This document shows positions 62,201 to 64,000 of a DNA stretch of 64,000 nt, one piece after another; the stretch's first letter is position 1; the number at the start of each line of letters is the position of its first letter. The stretch comes from Agelaius tricolor. Lineage: Eukaryota; Chordata; Aves; Passeriformes; Icteridae. The stretch is taken from positions 28,006,001-28,070,000 of the forward strand of contig JALJCS010000009.1 in NCBI GenBank assembly GCA_023055355.1, written 5' to 3'. Position numbers and translations under genes: made by a program. The notes under the pieces are model-generated. The model did not search any database and was not told where the DNA came from. It saw only the letters and a list, made by a program, of their open reading frames with translations.

Positions 62201-63609
62201 CCCACCTCTTATGTAAATATTCCTGAGTGATGGCCTTTTTCACTGGGGTTTGCCTTTTTGCTTCACTCTCTTTCCTTACCACCTACTCAGCTTTCTCTGA
62301 GTAGCAACTGTTGGCCAGGCTTGGGGCTACATGGACCAGTGGTCTCAGTCATGCAGTTGGCTTTCCCAAGGCAAGGGGAAGTACAGTCAGGGTGAAGGCT
62401 GGCCATCAAGCTGGTAAACCTGAGGTAGCCTGGGAGCAGTTTTAGTTCTACAGAGGAAGAAAACAGGATTCCCTGGAGGCAGGAAAATGAGTAAACTGTT
62501 TTGTTTTGTTTTTTTTTAATTACCTTTTAGGAATCCTGCTCTGGAGGACCAGGCATGTGACCGCATTTACCGAGTGGGGCAGAAGAAGGATGTTGTGATA
62601 CACAGGTCAGCATTTTACTTTGCAGAAGGAGGAGCTGCTGCTTATATACTGTCTGGCTTTAGTCAGTGAGATGAGACCTTGTTTTCTCTACTTATAGCTA
62701 GACACAAGGTCTGACAGTGGCATTGAGATTTGGGCAGTGAGATAAACATGTTTTCATGTGTTCTGTGTGGCACTTGCATGCATGTGGCACAGGACAGCAT
62801 GTTGCTGTCCTGACAGCTAGCAGGGTTTCTTGTTTTTCAGCCTGTGGATTATTGGGGGTGTCCTGTTCATTCCTGAGAACAGTTTGGGCACCAAAAGATT
62901 TCTCTTAATTGAGTGGAGATTTTTTCACTGTGATCCCTAAGCCGGAATCTTTCTAGTATCACTAATAAAAAACACATAAAGCATTTCTAATAAGTGGCAA
63001 AGTTGACTTTTATAAAAAGCATCTGTAACTAAGTACTGAAAGATTAAATTAGTTGTTGTAAATGCACAGCACATTCAAAGACTTGAATCTAAAATGTTCT
63101 TTTGGGTACAATGTTTTTTGTATAATAGGTGCCATCAGTTATCATGCAATAATTACAGGATTTTGTCACACAATTGCTGTTACTTCAGATGACCAAAGTT
63201 GAGACCTGAAGTGCATCAGACTTATATTTGAAATGCTATTGTGGTTGGATATGAGGATAGCTGTTTTCTGTTCAAAGGTTGTCTCAGTTTGAGACAAAAT
63301 AGGAGGAAAATATTTTGTCAGTCACATAATTGGCTAATTATTAATTTCTAAGTAAGATTAATCTTTTGAAATGTACTGGGGAAGTGTTTGAATAACACTG
63401 ATTTTTTTTTGTAGCACTTGAGATGGTGTGGATTTGTTTTGTCCTTTTTTAATTTTTTTTTTAGATTTGTCTGTGAAGGAACGGTAGAAGAAAAGATCCT
63501 ACAACTCCAGAAGAGGAAGAAAGGTCTTGCCCAGCAGGTTCTGTCAGGCAAAGGAGAAACCTTCACTAAGCTCACTCTGGCTGACCTTAAAATTCTCTTT
63601 GGCATCTAA
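45710..63609 (+). CDS. TTF2: TTF2, SNF2-family transcription termination ATPase
   Basis: Coding exons: 45710-45737, 45821-45932, 46147-46233, 47222-47288, 47727-48683, 49529-49655, 50507-50689, 50908-51065, 51938-52019, 52321-52434, 53373-53523, 54185-54290, 55277-55467, 56351-56504, 57284-57375, 58091-58173, 58635-58774, 59543-59713, 60286-60344, 61216-61369, 61477-61559, 62531-62605, 63465-63609. Total 3519 bases, 1172 residues (human about 1162). An N-terminal GRF zinc finger is followed by a long variable linker, then the SNF2 motor: DDMGLGKT at 602-609, DEAH at 744-747, TGTPIQNN at 772-779, motif V around 1079-1088, and [11 protein letters not shown] at 1107-1117. The end is [12 protein letters not shown], as in mammals. 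The vertebrate enzyme is a DNA-dependent ATPase that strips RNA polymerase II transcripts from DNA, notably before mitosis. All splice phases agree. Start has a good context (GGCCATGG). Confidence 0.98.
47727..48683 (+). other. TTF2: TTF2 large linker exon 5
   Basis: This single 957-base exon encodes residues 99-417. The start keeps the conserved [10 protein letters not shown] motif, and the end keeps LLLQLKQKK. Between them the sequence is Lys, Glu, Ser and Gln rich, low in hydrophobics and poorly conserved compared with mammals, consistent with a disordered linker. The donor is GTCATT, which is weak. Without splicing, the frame would continue for 97 more codons to a stop at 48977. Confidence 0.85.
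49140..49170. repeat. Homopolymeric C/T run in TTF2 intron 5
   Basis: A run of about a dozen C bases directly followed by T bases near 49152, with a second T-run at 49091-49109. These are slippage-prone simple tracts in the intron after exon 5. Confidence 0.75.
52730..53062 (-). repeat. CR1 LINE 3' fragment in TTF2 intron 10
   Basis: The plus strand starts TCACAGAATCACAAGGTTGG and continues through GAGACCTTCAAGGTCATCAT and GGTGACTCCACCACCTCCCT. This is antisense CR1, so the copy runs on the minus strand with its 3' end at 52730. It lies between the exons for the Walker A motif and the [10 protein letters not shown] motif. Confidence 0.92.
55580..55638. repeat. Local 21-bp duplication in TTF2 intron 13
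   Basis: A 21-base sequence beginning TAGGATTAGTTATATTAATG occurs exactly at 55580-55600 and again at 55618-55638, giving a 38-base period. The perfect identity suggests a recent local duplication. Confidence 0.95.
59181..59200. repeat. TA dinucleotide microsatellite
   Basis: A short (TA)n run, CTATATATATATATATAG, in TTF2 intron 17. A similar short run lies at 17849-17861 in SFT2D2 intron 5. Confidence 0.85.
60286..63609 (+). other. TTF2: TTF2 SNF2 motor, C-terminal lobe exons 19-23
   Basis: Contains [38 protein letters not shown], the motif V exon ([13 protein letters not shown]), motif VI ([19 protein letters not shown]) and the closing [15 protein letters not shown] segment. The arginines of motif VI are intact. 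Confidence 0.9.
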
Positions 63610-63791
63610 TTATCATTTGCAGTACCCAACAGAAAGTAATTTATACCTGTGAATAACTGCAGATTTCATCATAAGGCTTCTGTTCCGAGGTGGTCGTTTA
63701 TTTTGAACAAACAACTACATTTTTGTAACTGTTCTGGAAAGTTATCAACTTCTAGTAGCTAGTTTTACTATTGATCATTTATACAAAAGTT

Positions 63792-63797
63792 AATAAA
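63792..63797 (+). terminator. TTF2: TTF2 polyadenylation signal
   Basis: AATAAA occurs 183 bases after the TTF2 stop codon, followed within 30 bases by a TTGTTTTG segment suited to a downstream element. So 63610 to about 63815 is a short 3' UTR. The remaining bases to 64000 show no feature. Confidence 0.8.
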
Positions 63798-64000
63798 GTT
63801 TTAAGGTATTGTTTTGAAACAAATGGTTCTTGGTTTTCTCTGAATGCCTTCTACTTAGAATACTGTTCAGGACAGGAGATGCACAGGCCTAAGTGAAACA
63901 AGAACAAGGGAAACAAATGTGAGGTAGGGAAGTTCAGAGGTTGTGTGGGCATGAAGAAAGAGAAAAAAATTGAGCATGATTCTGTAAGACTATATACATT

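Overview
This window is nuclear DNA from a bird. Its protein-coding genes are split into vertebrate-type exons with GT-AG introns, it carries several CR1 LINE fragments (the dominant avian retroposon), and it has two avian ERV-type long terminal repeats of a kind I associate with songbirds, so a passerine is likely (inference). No prokaryotic, viral-coding or CRISPR content is present.

Five known genes can be read exon by exon. From left to right they are: TBX19 (minus strand, only the first coding exon at 2731-2927, the rest lies left of the window); SFT2D2 (minus, 8 coding exons, 22054 down to 16243, 160 aa); TIPRL (minus, 7 coding exons, 32151 down to 25320, 273 aa); GPR161 (plus, 5 coding exons, 36650-42825, 521 aa); and TTF2 (plus, 23 coding exons, 45710-63609, 1172 aa). 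In every complete model the exon phases add up exactly and the reading frame is intact to the stop. TIPRL and GPR161 are divergent (head to head, about 2 kb between their CpG-rich starts). SFT2D2 follows TIPRL closely on the same strand. GPR161 and TTF2 are in tandem.

The genes are not one pathway: a pituitary T-box factor, a Golgi/endosomal SFT2 membrane protein, a PP2A-family phosphatase regulator, a ciliary orphan GPCR that restrains Hedgehog signalling through cAMP/PKA, and an SNF2 ATPase that releases transcripts from DNA. The order TBX19-SFT2D2-TIPRL-GPR161 matches human 1q24.2, while TTF2 sits at human 1p13.1, so the GPR161/TTF2 junction marks a chromosome rearrangement between birds and human.

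Non-coding space: 2961-11955 is either intergenic or the first intron of TBX19. It holds a short CR1 end, a CR1 fragment and two LTR elements. 11976-16242 is probably the SFT2D2 3' UTR. 22055-25319 is the TIPRL 3' UTR plus the compact SFT2D2 promoter. 32152-34180 is the divergent promoter interval, invaded by two CR1 copies in opposite orientation. The most curious items are: a perfect 32-bp-arm palindrome in an SFT2D2 intron; a near-perfect 23-bp-arm inverted repeat in a TIPRL intron; a signal-peptide-like in-frame N-terminal extension of GPR161; a possible unrecognised 98-residue two-exon protein in front of GPR161; and an in-frame candidate upstream exon for TBX19.
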